Assembly: GCF_900167365.1 (NCBI RefSeq)
Contig: NZ_FUXL01000016.1
Span: 36,671 to 100,670 of the forward strand
Direction: 5' to 3'
DNA from: Consotaella salsifontis
Lineage (GTDB): Bacteria > Pseudomonadota > Alphaproteobacteria > Rhizobiales > Rhizobiaceae
DNA: 64,000 bases
Shown here in pieces: positions 43,264 through 52,186 of the stretch. The position numbers were made by a program, and so were the translations under genes. The notes below the pieces were generated by a model. The model did no database searches. It worked only from the letters and a program-made list of their open reading frames with translations, and was not told where the DNA came from. Every line of letters starts with the position of its first letter. The stretch's first letter is position 1.

Positions 43264-44718
43264 ATGGCTGACACTTACGACATCCTGGTCATCGGCGGCG
43301 GTCCCGGCGGCTACGTCGCGGCAATCCGCGCGGCCCAGCTCGGCTTCAAGACGGCAGTCGTTGAGCGCGAGCATCTCGGCGGCATCTGCCTCAACTGGGG
43401 ATGCATCCCGACCAAGGCGCTGCTGCGTTCGGCCGAGATCTTCCACTACGCGGAGAACGCCCAGAACTACGGCCTCGTGATCGACAAGCCCAAGGCCGAC
43501 GTGGGCGATGTGGTGAAGCGCTCTCGCGGCGTCTCGGCTCAGCTGAACGGCGGCGTCGCCTATCTCATGAAGAAGAACAAGATCGATGTGATCTGGGGCG
43601 AAGCGAAGATCACCAAGGCCGGGAAGGGCGGCCCGGTCGAGGTTTTGGTGGGCAAGCCGTCGAAGCCCGCCGTCCAGCCGCAGAATCCGGTTCCCAAGGG
43701 CGTCCTCGGCGAGGGCTCCTATAAGGCCAAGCACGTCATTGTCGCGACCGGCGCGCGCCCGCGCGTCCTGCCCGGCATCGAGCCGGACGGCGATCGCATC
43801 TGGACCTATTTCGAGGCGATGAAACCGTCTGCGATGCCGAAGTCGCTGATCGTTATGGGCTCGGGCGCGATCGGCATAGAGTTTGCTTCCTTCTATCGCA
43901 CCATGGGCGCGGAAGTGACTGTCATCGAGCTGCTGCCGCAGATCCTGCCGGTCGAGGATGCGGAAATCGCCGCGCTGGCCCGCAAGCGCTTCGAGAAGCA
44001 GGGCATCAAGATTCTGACCGACGCCAAGGTCGCCAAGGTCGAAAAGACGGGCGACGGCCTCGCCGTCACCGTCGAGGCCAAGGGCGGCAAGACCGAAACG
44101 CTGAAGGCCGAGCGTCTGATTTCCGCTGTCGGTGTGCAGGCGAACTCGGAGAATCTCGGCCTTGAGGCACTCGGCGTGACGATCGAGCGCGGCATCATCA
44201 AGGCGGATGGGTTCGGCCAAACGAACGTTGAGGGCATCTATGCCATCGGTGACGTCGCGGGGCCGCCCATGCTGGCTCACAAGGCCGAGCACGAGGGCAC
44301 GATCTGCGTCGAGGCGATCAAGGGGTTGCATCCGCACCCGATGAAGAAGACGCAGATTCCCGGCTGTACCTACTGCCAGCCGCAGATCGCCTCCGTCGGC
44401 CTCACGGAAGCCAAGGCCAAGGATAGTGGGCGCAAGATCAAGGTCGGGCGTTTCCCCTTCACCGCCAATGGCAAGGCCATCGCGTTGGGCGAACCCGACG
44501 GTCTGGTCAAGACGATCTTCGATGCGGACACGGGCGAGCTTCTCGGGGCTCATATGGTCGGCGCGGAAGTGACCGAGCTTATTCAGGGCTTCGTCGTGGC
44601 CATGGGCCTGGAGACGACCGAGGAAGATCTGATGCACACCGTTTTCCCGCATCCGACGCTCTCGGAGATGATGCACGAGAGCGTTCTGGACGCCTTCGGT
44701 CGTGTCATCCACACCTGA
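43264..44718 (+). CDS. lpdA: Dihydrolipoyl dehydrogenase (E3)
   Basis: 484 aa flavoprotein that reoxidises dihydrolipoamide with NAD. FAD site DILVIGGGPGGYVAAIRAAQLG at 6-28; redox-active disulfide Cys42-Cys47 in GGICLNWGCIPTKALL; NAD site MGSGAIGIEFASFYRTMG; and the His-Glu pair in HPTLSE near the C terminus. An insertion of about 20 residues near 125-150 (GKPSKPAVQPQNPVPKG) is a lineage feature. Start ATG 43264 follows AGGCAGGAAC. It closes the pdh run; rhizobia usually have a second Lpd in the sucAB operon. Confidence 0.97.
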   Translation: MADTYDILVIGGGPGGYVAAIRAAQLGFKTAVVEREHLGGICLNWGCIPTKALLRSAEIFHYAENAQNYGLVIDKPKADVGDVVKRSRGVSAQLNGGVAYLMKKNKIDVIWGEAKITKAGKGGPVEVLVGKPSKPAVQPQNPVPKGVLGEGSYKAKHVIVATGARPRVLPGIEPDGDRIWTYFEAMKPSAMPKSLIVMGSGAIGIEFASFYRTMGAEVTVIELLPQILPVEDAEIAALARKRFEKQGIKILTDAKVAKVEKTGDGLAVTVEAKGGKTETLKAERLISAVGVQANSENLGLEALGVTIERGIIKADGFGQTNVEGIYAIGDVAGPPMLAHKAEHEGTICVEAIKGLHPHPMKKTQIPGCTYCQPQIASVGLTEAKAKDSGRKIKVGRFPFTANGKAIALGEPDGLVKTIFDADTGELLGAHMVGAEVTELIQGFVVAMGLETTEEDLMHTVFPHPTLSEMMHESVLDAFGRVIHT

Positions 44719-44837
44719 CCGGAATAGGCGCACGGAAGCGGGGCGGAACGTCGGATTTTATCCGCCGAATCGCCTTGCTTTCGCAAACGAGCGTCCAACC
44801 TAATTGCTCATGCGTTCCCAGTAGTCAGGAGAGTTGA

Positions 44838-45095
44838 ATGGGTTGGTTGGGTGCTATCATCGTGGGCGGCTTGGCAGGCTGGCTCGCGGAGAAGTTCATG
44901 AAGAGCGACATGGGCGTCTTCATGAACATCATCTTGGGGATCATCGGAGCGATCGTTCTTAACGCGATCTTGGCGGCTTTCGACGTAGTCGGTTATGAGA
45001 GCACGTGGTCTTGGGCCTATCTGATCGTCGGCTTCATCGGCGCGTGCCTGCTGATCGCGGTGTTCCGCATGTTCCGGGGCCGCAGCGTGCGGTGA
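44838..45095 (+). CDS. GlsB/YeaQ/YmgE family small membrane protein
   Basis: 85 aa, with three predicted membrane helices (WLGAIIVGGLAGWLAEKFM; VFMNIILGIIGAIVLNAILAAF; WAYLIVGFIGACLLIAVFRMF) and a basic C terminus. It belongs to the Transgly_assoc/GlsB family of stress-response membrane proteins, whose function is poorly known. AGGAGAG precedes the ATG. It has its own 119-bp upstream gap with a GGCGGA/TCCGCC hairpin (44742-44766) that may end the lpdA transcript. Confidence 0.88.
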   Translation: MGWLGAIIVGGLAGWLAEKFMKSDMGVFMNIILGIIGAIVLNAILAAFDVVGYESTWSWAYLIVGFIGACLLIAVFRMFRGRSVR

Positions 45096-45130
45096 TTGCA
45101 TCCCCTTCGGGAGAGACGTAAACGCAAGTC

Positions 45131-46111
45131 ATGGTGACCGTACTCGATCAACGCGGCGCCGGGGGCGTAAAGCTCCGGCCCCGCCACCCGGAAAAAGCCC
45201 ATCGGCCGGATAACGAATCGCTGGCGAAGCCAGCCTGGATCAGGGTGAAGGCACCCGGGTCACAGGGCTACGCCGCAACACGCGATATCGTGCGGTCCAA
45301 CCGCCTGGTTACGGTCTGCGAGGAAGCTGGCTGTCCCAATATCGGTGGTTGTTGGGAGAAGAAGCACGCTTCGTTCATGATCATGGGCGGGGTGTGTACC
45401 CGCGCCTGTGCGTTCTGCAATGTCGCGACGGGCAGGCCCGATGCTCTCGATCCGCAAGAGCCGGAGAACGTCGGCAAGGCGGTCGCCGCCATGGGACTTT
45501 CCCATGTAGTCATCACCTCGGTCGATCGTGACGATCTGACCGATGGCGGCGCCTCGCACTTCGCCGCGACAATCAAGGCCATCCGAGCCGCCGCCCCAGC
45601 AACGACGATCGAGGTTCTCACACCGGATTTCCTGCGCAAGCCAGGCGCGCTCGAGATCGTCGTCGCGGCCAAGCCGGACGTCTTCAATCACAACCTGGAA
45701 ACCGTGCCGTCCAACTATCTGACGGTGCGGCCCGGCGCCCGCTACTTCCACTCCATCCGGCTGCTGCAGCGGGTCAAGGAGCTTGACCCCACGATGTTCA
45801 CGAAGTCTGGAATTATGGTCGGGCTCGGCGAGGAGCGTAACGAGGTCCTCCAGCTCATGGACGACCTGCGCACCGCGGATGTCGATTTCCTTACTATCGG
45901 ACAGTATCTCCAGCCGACGAAAAAGCACCATCCGGTAAAGCGTTATGTGACACCGGAGGAGTTCAAGTCGTTCGAGACGATCGGGCTGACCAAGGGCTTC
46001 TTAGTCGTTGCGTCGAGCCCCTTCACCCGCTCCTCACACCACGCGGGCGAGGATTTCGAGCGATTGAAGGCAGCGCGTCGCGCCCGCCAGGCACAGATCG
46101 CGGCGGACTGA
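45131..46111 (+). CDS. lipA: Lipoyl synthase
   Basis: 326 aa radical-SAM enzyme that inserts two sulfurs into octanoyl-lipoyl domains. The auxiliary cluster ligands are Cys63, Cys68 and Cys74 ([14 protein letters not shown]). The radical-SAM CxxxCxxC is Cys89, Cys93 and Cys96 (CTRACAFC). [21 protein letters not shown] and the C-terminal [13 protein letters not shown] (with a cluster Ser) are present. It acts on the lipoyl domains of PdhB and PdhC encoded just upstream. Confidence 0.98.
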   Translation: MVTVLDQRGAGGVKLRPRHPEKAHRPDNESLAKPAWIRVKAPGSQGYAATRDIVRSNRLVTVCEEAGCPNIGGCWEKKHASFMIMGGVCTRACAFCNVATGRPDALDPQEPENVGKAVAAMGLSHVVITSVDRDDLTDGGASHFAATIKAIRAAAPATTIEVLTPDFLRKPGALEIVVAAKPDVFNHNLETVPSNYLTVRPGARYFHSIRLLQRVKELDPTMFTKSGIMVGLGEERNEVLQLMDDLRTADVDFLTIGQYLQPTKKHHPVKRYVTPEEFKSFETIGLTKGFLVVASSPFTRSSHHAGEDFERLKAARRARQAQIAAD

Positions 46112-46114
46112 ACG

Positions 46115-46603
46115 ATGTCGCACAAGTTCGAAACGACGCGTCGCGTTCCTCATTCCGCCGGCCAGATGTTTGATCTGGTCGCCGACATGAAGAGCTATCC
46201 GGAGTTCGTTCCTCTCTGTTCGGACATTAAGGTCCATTCGGTTCGCGAGCGCAACGGCAAGACGCTGTGCATCTCGGACATGACGGTTGCCTACAAGATG
46301 ATCCGCGAAACGCTGACAACGCAGGTTCTTCTGAAACCGGACGAGCATCGAATCGAAGTGTCCTATCTGGAAGGCCCGTTTCGGTTTCTGGAGAACACGT
46401 GGACTTTCACTCCCGTCGATGAAGGATCGTGCGATGTCCACTTCTTCATCGAGTACGAGTTCAAAAACCGCGCCCTCGGCATGCTGATGGGCTCGATGTT
46501 CGACTATGCCTTCCGCAGGTTCTCGACAGCTTTCGAGCAGCGCGCCGACAAGATCTACGGGCGCGATGAGGGCGGCGTACCTTCGGCCTCTCCGGTGGCG
46601 TGA
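46115..46603 (+). CDS. Coq10/RatA-like START-domain protein
   Basis: 162 aa of the SRPBCC superfamily. N-terminal MSHKFETTRRVPHSAGQMFDLVADMKSYPEFVPLCSDIKV is typical of Coq10-type ubiquinone-binding proteins and RatA. YLEGPFRFLENTWTFTP and FEFKNRAL-type YEFKNRALGMLMGSMFD are also conserved. It probably helps ubiquinone work in respiration; a ribosome-association toxin role is known only for E. coli RatA. It follows lipA by 3 nt, and its last 49 nt overlap the convergent cinA. Confidence 0.9.
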   Translation: MSHKFETTRRVPHSAGQMFDLVADMKSYPEFVPLCSDIKVHSVRERNGKTLCISDMTVAYKMIRETLTTQVLLKPDEHRIEVSYLEGPFRFLENTWTFTPVDEGSCDVHFFIEYEFKNRALGMLMGSMFDYAFRRFSTAFEQRADKIYGRDEGGVPSASPVA

Positions 46604-47106
46604 GATAGCCGCCACAGGCACTCGTCGAGCAGCATGAACGCGGTCGCGACACAGGCGCGACGGATCTCGTCGCGGTTGCCCTCGCTGAACTGCATCTTGC
46701 GATGGATGACGCCCAGGCGATCGGCGCAGGCGAAGTGGACGAGCCCCACGGGCTTCTCCGCCGAGCCACCGTCGGGACCGGCAATGCCCGTCACTGCGAT
46801 CGTGACATCGGCCGTGGAGCGGCGCAGGGCGCCTTCGGCCATCTGCCTTGCAACTGCTTCGGAAACCGCGCCGTGCTTTTCGAGCGTCGTCGGCTCGACG
46901 CCGAGCATCTCGATCTTCGCACGGTTGGAATAGGTGACGAAGCCCCGATCGAAGACTGCGGAGGAGCCCGGTATGTCTGTGATGCTCGCCGCTATCATGC
47001 CGCCGGTGCAGGATTCGGCCGTGGCTATGGAGAGCTTCGCATCGGCAAAGCTCGCGACCAGCGTTTCGGCGGCTGGGCGCAGTTTGTCTTGGACGGGCGG
47101 AATCAT
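46555..47106 (-). CDS. CinA C-terminal domain protein (nicotinamide-nucleotide amidase, PncC)
   Basis: 183 aa stand-alone CinA C-terminal domain. Deamidates NMN to nicotinic-acid mononucleotide to recycle pyridine nucleotides. Signatures: [61 protein letters not shown] and [21 protein letters not shown]. It starts within the ispDF stop (4-nt overlap). The C-terminal ~16 codons overlap the convergent Coq10-like gene. Confidence 0.93.
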   Translation of the reverse strand: MIPPVQDKLRPAAETLVASFADAKLSIATAESCTGGMIAASITDIPGSSAVFDRGFVTYSNRAKIEMLGVEPTTLEKHGAVSEAVARQMAEGALRRSTADVTIAVTGIAGPDGGSAEKPVGLVHFACADRLGVIHRKMQFSEGNRDEIRRACVATAFMLLDECLWRLSHATGEAEGTPPSSRP

Positions 47107-48296
47107 CGACCTTCTCCATAAACGACGCTGGCGGTGGCGATCGCCGCAATGCCTTCGCGGCGACCGATAAAGCCGATCTTCTCGTTGGTCGTTGCCTTCA
47201 CCGAAACCCGCTCAAGATCCAGGCCGGTCATGGCCGCGATGGCGCTGCGCATTGCCTCGCGATGGGTCGCAATCTTCGGCGCCTCGCAGATCAGGGTGAT
47301 GTCGGCGTTGCCGATGCGCCCGCCCTTTTCTCGTACGATCCGCACCGCATGTTCGACGAAAATGTGCGACGCAGCGCCCTTCCACTTTGGATCGCTCGGC
47401 GGGAAATGGTCGCCGATGTCGCCGGCGCCGCAGGTGGCCAGTAGAGAATCGGTGAGGGCGTGAAGGCCGACATCGGCATCGGAGTGGCCGGATAGCGCCT
47501 GGGTGTGAGGGATCACCACGCCGCACAGCGTGACATGGTCTCCCGGCACCAGGGCATGGACGTCATAGCCGTTACCGGTCCGCACATCGATCATCACGTC
47601 TGCCTTTTTCAGCTTCTGGTCAGCGATAGCGATGTCTTGCGCCGTCGTCAGCTTGACGTTGGCCGCGCTGCCCTCGACCAAAACCACCGGAATCTCGGCC
47701 CATTCGGCGATCGCCGCGTCGTCCGTGAAATGATCGAACCCCGCGGCCGCGTCATGGGCATCTGCGATCATGCGATAAGGAAAGCCCTGCGGCGTCTGGG
47801 CCGCAAAAAGCCCGGCGCGGTCGAGAGTCTCGCCAACCAGCCCATCCCGCTCGCGCTTGATGGTGTCGGAAACGGGAAGGGCAGGCAAAGCCCCAGCGCC
47901 GGGATGCGTGGCGAGAGTGCCGAGAACTCGCGCGATCAGCGCTTCGTCCACGAAAGGGCGCGCGCCATCATGGATGAGCACGAAGTCCGGTGCCGCGTCG
48001 CGAAGCGAGGAGAGCCCGGCGCGCACCGAGGCTTGGCGGGAAGCGCCGCCGCGCACGATCCGCACTCGATCGGCGAACGCCTCCGCAGCCCGCGTGAAAT
48101 CCTCCTCGCCTGCGTCATTGATGACGACAGACACGGTGTCGATATCCTGGTGGCCGACGAAGGCGGCCAGCGCGTACCAAATTACCGCGTGATCGCCAAT
48201 TCGTTGATATTGCTTGGCCAGGCCGCCGGTCTGGCGGGCCCTTTCGCCCTTGCCGGCGGCAACGATCACCGCGGCTGCTTTCACTGTTCCGGCCAC
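47103..48296 (-). CDS. ispDF: Bifunctional IspD/IspF enzyme of the MEP pathway
   Basis: 397 aa fusion. IspD part (1-~230): [42 protein letters not shown] and [13 protein letters not shown]. IspF part (~240-397): [49 protein letters not shown] with Asp/His zinc ligands, [16 protein letters not shown] and [25 protein letters not shown] 48296 has GGAGGT about 11 nt upstream; a farther GTG would add 29 poor residues. It catalyses steps 3 and 5 towards isoprenoids, feeding uppS. The fusion is usual in alphaproteobacteria. Confidence 0.96.
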   Translation of the reverse strand: MAGTVKAAAVIVAAGKGERARQTGGLAKQYQRIGDHAVIWYALAAFVGHQDIDTVSVVINDAGEEDFTRAAEAFADRVRIVRGGASRQASVRAGLSSLRDAAPDFVLIHDGARPFVDEALIARVLGTLATHPGAGALPALPVSDTIKRERDGLVGETLDRAGLFAAQTPQGFPYRMIADAHDAAAGFDHFTDDAAIAEWAEIPVVLVEGSAANVKLTTAQDIAIADQKLKKADVMIDVRTGNGYDVHALVPGDHVTLCGVVIPHTQALSGHSDADVGLHALTDSLLATCGAGDIGDHFPPSDPKWKGAASHIFVEHAVRIVREKGGRIGNADITLICEAPKIATHREAMRSAIAAMTGLDLERVSVKATTNEKIGFIGRREGIAAIATASVVYGEGR

Positions 48297-48400
48297 TTTC
48301 GCCAGGACCTCCGAAAAAAGATGCCGAAATCCACCATATCCTTTGCCCCGCGACAATGGATTGCTTGAATTTTGAGCAGCCACAGATAGATTGGGCGCGC

Positions 48401-49507
48401 ATGACCATGATTTCTACACACGCCAAATCTGCTCAGGTTTTGAGCGCCGACCCGCCACCTCTCCCTGGGGAAGGCGCCCGCTCGCCTCTCTATATCGGTC
48501 GCCTGGAGCTGGGCAACCGATGCTTTCTCGCGCCGCTGTCGGGGATCACGGACGTGCCCTTTCGTCGCCTCGCGCGCCGCCTCGGCGCGGGCCTTGTCGT
48601 CAGCGAGATGGTGGCGAGCGGCGAGTTCGCGCGCGGCGATCAGGAGAGCGCCATGCGCGCCATGCGCGACGGCGCAGGCCTTCATGTCGTGCAATTGGCC
48701 GGCCGCGATCCCGGGTGGATGAAGGCGGCGGCAGAGCAACTGGTCGGCCTTGGCGTCGATATCATCGACATCAACCTCGGCTGCCCGGCCAAGAAGGTCG
48801 TCGGCGGCTTGTCGGGGGCCGCATTGATGCGCGAGCCCGATCTGGCGCTGCGCCTGATCGAGGCCGTGGTCGAGGGAGCCGGAGCCGTTCCGGTTACGGT
48901 CAAGATGCGGCTCGGCTGGTCGAGCGATTCCATCAACGCCCCGGATATTGCGAGCCGCGCCGAGGCAGCGGGTGCGCGGATGGTGACGGTGCATGGCCGC
49001 ACGCGCGACCAGTTTTACGAAGGGCGCGCCGATTGGCGGGCGATCGCCGCGGTGAAGCGCGCTGTCGGGATTCCCGTGGTGGCGAACGGCGATCTCGTCC
49101 ATCCCGAAGATGAAGCCGCGATGCGGCAGGCGAGCGGAGCCGACGCCGTGATGGTGGGGCGCGGCGCTGTCGGCCGGCCCTGGTTTCCGGGGCTTACGAC
49201 CGGCGCTATTCGCATGGCTGACCTGACGAGGATCAAGCTTGCGGACCTTGTGCGCGACCATTACGAAAACATGCTGGCCCATTACAGCTCGCAGATCGGC
49301 GTTCGGCAAGCGCGCAAGCACCTTGCCGCCTATTGCGATCGAGCATCGCTCTGCGGACAGGGCGATCTCGGGGCGCCGCGGACGACGATGCTGACGGCGT
49401 CCCAGCCGGAACAGGTTTTCCAGGCAATTGAGCAAGCATTCGGCGACTTGACCGCGGCCGAAACCGAATCGGCGGTTCAGTGCGGCGTGCCAAGAAAGGC
49501 GGCATGA
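48401..49507 (+). CDS. dusB: tRNA-dihydrouridine synthase DusB
   Basis: 368 aa from ATG 48401 (start uncertain; 48356 or 48407 also possible). Flavin-dependent reduction of tRNA uridine. Signatures: [29 protein letters not shown], the catalytic Cys in [16 protein letters not shown] [39 protein letters not shown] and VANGDL. It overlaps ntrB by 4 nt. The dusB-ntrB-ntrC arrangement (nifR3-ntrBC) is classic in rhizobia. Confidence 0.96.
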   Translation: MTMISTHAKSAQVLSADPPPLPGEGARSPLYIGRLELGNRCFLAPLSGITDVPFRRLARRLGAGLVVSEMVASGEFARGDQESAMRAMRDGAGLHVVQLAGRDPGWMKAAAEQLVGLGVDIIDINLGCPAKKVVGGLSGAALMREPDLALRLIEAVVEGAGAVPVTVKMRLGWSSDSINAPDIASRAEAAGARMVTVHGRTRDQFYEGRADWRAIAAVKRAVGIPVVANGDLVHPEDEAAMRQASGADAVMVGRGAVGRPWFPGLTTGAIRMADLTRIKLADLVRDHYENMLAHYSSQIGVRQARKHLAAYCDRASLCGQGDLGAPRTTMLTASQPEQVFQAIEQAFGDLTAAETESAVQCGVPRKAA

Positions 49508-50664
49508 TCTTGACCGAGAATTCCGGCGTCTCCCTCCCTGCGACTGTTTCCCTGGCAGCGATCCTTAATGCCCTGCCGCATCCGGTGATGATGATCGACG
49601 GCGAGGGTGAATTCGTCTTCGTGAATTCCGACGCCGAGCAGTTCTTCTCCGCCGGGGCTCCCTATCTGCTCGGCAGAAGGCTTGCCGACTTCGTGCCTGC
49701 CGACAGTCCGCTGTTCGCGCTGATCGATCAGTCGCGCCGCGATCGGTCCCGGATGAGCGAGTATCGGGTCGACATTTCCTCCCCACGGCTCGGCACCGAA
49801 AGGGTCGTCGACCTCTACGTCTCCAGCGTTCCAGATGACCCGAGCTGTGTCGTCGTGATGATCCAGCTTCGCTCGATCGCAGACAAGATGGATCGCCAGC
49901 TCACGCACCGTTCCGCCATCCGCAGCGTCACTGGGCTCGCGGGAATGCTGGCGCATGAAATCCGCAATCCGCTTTCGGGTATCAAAGGAGCCGCGCAGCT
50001 TCTCGAGCATGCGGCAAGCGCCGAGGATCGCGCGCTGACCCGACTGATCCAGGAGGAGAGCGAGCGCATTGGCAAGCTCGTCGATCGCATGGAGGTGTTC
50101 TCCGACCAGCGCCCGATAGAGCGATCGGCCGTCAATATCCATTCTGTCCTCGAGCACGTGAAGATGCTGGCCAAGAGCGGGTTTGCCCGCGAACTGAGGA
50201 TCAGCGAGGCCTACGACCCCTCGCTGCCGCCCGTCTTCGCGAACCGCGACCAACTCGTGCAGGTGTTCCTCAACCTTCTCAAGAATGCGAGCGATGCGCT
50301 TGCCGGTCGCGAGGACGGAGAAATACGCCTCTCCACCGCATTCCGACCGGGCGTGCGTGTTTCCGTGCCAGGAACGAAGACGCGGGTGAGCCTGCCCTTG
50401 GAATTCACCGTCGAGGATAACGGCCCGGGCGTGCCAGAAGATATCCGCGAGAACATCTTCGACCCGTTCGTGACCACGAAACCGACGGGTTCGGGACTCG
50501 GCCTTGCGCTCGTGGCCAAGATCATCGGCGACCATGGCGGCGTCATCGAATGCGATTCCCAGCCGGGGCGAACGGCTTTTCGCGTTCTCATGCCGGCGTG
50601 GCAAGAAGGCGAGGGCGGAACAGGATTCTCGCCTGCCAGGACCAATCGTAGGAGGAATGGCTGA
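49504..50664 (+). CDS. ntrB: Nitrogen-regulation sensor kinase NtrB (GlnL)
   Basis: 386 aa from ATG 49504, overlapping the dusB stop. Cytosolic kinase/phosphatase for NtrC, controlled by PII in known systems. A PAS domain lies at about 15-120 ([25 protein letters not shown]). The phospho-acceptor is His151 in [22 protein letters not shown]. The ATPase N, G1 and G2 boxes are [19 protein letters not shown] and [12 protein letters not shown]. An odd linker of about 20 residues before the G1 box ([16 protein letters not shown]) is family-typical. Confidence 0.96.
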   Translation: MILTENSGVSLPATVSLAAILNALPHPVMMIDGEGEFVFVNSDAEQFFSAGAPYLLGRRLADFVPADSPLFALIDQSRRDRSRMSEYRVDISSPRLGTERVVDLYVSSVPDDPSCVVVMIQLRSIADKMDRQLTHRSAIRSVTGLAGMLAHEIRNPLSGIKGAAQLLEHAASAEDRALTRLIQEESERIGKLVDRMEVFSDQRPIERSAVNIHSVLEHVKMLAKSGFARELRISEAYDPSLPPVFANRDQLVQVFLNLLKNASDALAGREDGEIRLSTAFRPGVRVSVPGTKTRVSLPLEFTVEDNGPGVPEDIRENIFDPFVTTKPTGSGLGLALVAKIIGDHGGVIECDSQPGRTAFRVLMPAWQEGEGGTGFSPARTNRRRNG

Positions 50665-52112
50665 TGGCCTCGGCGCAGATACTCGTCGCCGACGATGACG
50701 CGGCGATCCGCACCGTGATCTCGCAGGCGCTGATGCGCGCCGGCTATGAGGTGCGGGCCACGTCGAACATCGCGACGCTTTGGCGCTGGATAGCGGCCGG
50801 CGAAGGCGATCTCGTCATTACCGACGTGCTGATGCCCGACGGCAACGTCTTCGACATGCTGCCGCGGATCAAGAACACGCGGTCCGACATGCCGGTCGTG
50901 GTCATGAGTGCGCAGAACACGTTCATGACGGCGATCCGCGCCTCGGAGAGCGGCGCCTACGATTACATTCCAAAGCCGTTCGACCTGTCGGAGCTCGTCG
51001 CCATCATCGGTCGCGCGCTGGCCGAGCCGAAAGCGGGGCAGCGCCCCGCTGGCCTCGACGAAGCGCAGGACAACATGCCGCTGGTCGGCCGTTCCCCGGC
51101 CATGCAGGACATCTATCGGGCGCTCGCCCGCATGATGCAGACCGACCTGACGGTGACGATCACCGGCGAGTCCGGCACTGGAAAAGAGCTGGTGGCGCGT
51201 GCGTTGCACGATTATGGCCGTCGCCGCAAAGGGCCATTCGTCGCCATCAACATGGCCGCGATCCCGCGCGATCTCATCGAGTCCGAGCTCTTCGGCCATG
51301 AGAAGGGCGCCTTCACCGGCGCACAGAACCGCGCCAGCGGCCGTTTCGAGCAGGCCGATGGCGGCACGCTCTTCCTCGACGAGATCGGCGACATGCCGAT
51401 GGAGGCGCAAACCCGGCTTCTCAGGGTGCTGCAGCAGGGCGAATACACTGCCGTCGGCGGACGCACGCCGATCGCCACCGACGTTCGCATCGTGGCTGCG
51501 ACCAACAAGGATCTGCGCCAGCTCATCGCCCGTGGTCTCTTCCGCGAGGATCTGTTCTACCGGCTCAATGTCGTGCCGCTACGCCTGCCCCCCTTGCGCG
51601 AGCGCATCGAAGACATTCCCGATCTCGCGCGTCACTTCTTCGCGCAGGTTCAAAAGGACGGACTCCCCCGCAAGACCCTGAGCCAGGGTGCTCTCGACGT
51701 CATGCGGCGCTATAGCTGGCCGGGCAACGTGCGCGAGCTGGAAAATCTCATCCGCCGTCTTTCGGCTCTCTATCCGCAGGAAGAGATCACGGCGGAGCTG
51801 GTGGAGCATGAACTCGCTTCCGACTATACCAAATCCCTCGACCCCGAGCAGAGCGGCGCCAAGGGCATCGACCTCGGCACGGCGGTCGAGCGCTATCTTT
51901 CCGAGTATTTTGCATCTTTCGGCGACGCGCTACCGCCGCCGGGGCTTCACAGCCGGATCTTGCGCGAGGTGGAATATCCCCTGATTGCGGCCGCTCTTGC
52001 CGCGACCCGTGGTAACCAAGTGAAGGCGGCGGATCTGCTCGGCGTCAATCGCAACACGTTGAGGAAGAAGATCCGCGATCTGGACGTGTCGGTCGTTCGG
52101 TCCAGTCGCTGA
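50664..52112 (+). CDS. ntrC: Nitrogen-regulation response regulator NtrC
   Basis: 482 aa. Receiver with phospho-acceptor Asp54 ([10 protein letters not shown]), AAA+ domain with Walker A GESGTGKE (168-175), sigma-54 loop GAFTGA intact at 215-220 and Walker [11 protein letters not shown], and a C-terminal Fis-type helix-turn-helix ([26 protein letters not shown]). Activates glnA, nif-type and other nitrogen genes under low nitrogen. It overlaps ntrB by 1 nt. Confidence 0.97.
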   Translation: MASAQILVADDDAAIRTVISQALMRAGYEVRATSNIATLWRWIAAGEGDLVITDVLMPDGNVFDMLPRIKNTRSDMPVVVMSAQNTFMTAIRASESGAYDYIPKPFDLSELVAIIGRALAEPKAGQRPAGLDEAQDNMPLVGRSPAMQDIYRALARMMQTDLTVTITGESGTGKELVARALHDYGRRRKGPFVAINMAAIPRDLIESELFGHEKGAFTGAQNRASGRFEQADGGTLFLDEIGDMPMEAQTRLLRVLQQGEYTAVGGRTPIATDVRIVAATNKDLRQLIARGLFREDLFYRLNVVPLRLPPLRERIEDIPDLARHFFAQVQKDGLPRKTLSQGALDVMRRYSWPGNVRELENLIRRLSALYPQEEITAELVEHELASDYTKSLDPEQSGAKGIDLGTAVERYLSEYFASFGDALPPPGLHSRILREVEYPLIAAALAATRGNQVKAADLLGVNRNTLRKKIRDLDVSVVRSSR

Positions 52113-52140
52113 AAAAGGCATTCGTCGTTGCATTTTTGAC

Positions 52141-52164
52141 GCAAAGCGTTGCAATCTGGCAACG
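52141..52164. promoter_or_regulatory. Inverted repeats before ntrY
   Basis: GCAA-AGCG-TTGC (52141-52152) and CGTTGC-N6-GCAACG (52147-52164) overlap. A further CGTTGCA copy lies 21 bp upstream at 52126, so the motif recurs at two helical turns. The site is 23 bp from the ntrY ATG, and TTGACG (52136-52141) may be a -35 box. The CAA-N4-TTG form resembles the NtrX-type site I recall for Rhodobacter, suggesting autoregulation. Confidence 0.5.
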
Positions 52165-52186
52165 AGCTATCAGTCAACGGCGAATC

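Noticed and set aside
44741..44780. EcfG-type general-stress promoter before the GlsB-like gene
   Set aside because: A GGAAC is present, but no GTT-type -10 motif lies 16-17 nt downstream.
46115..46603. RatA toxin of a toxin-antitoxin pair
   Set aside because: The protein is Coq10/START-like and is next to lipA rather than a ratB-type antitoxin gene; the ubiquinone role is more likely.
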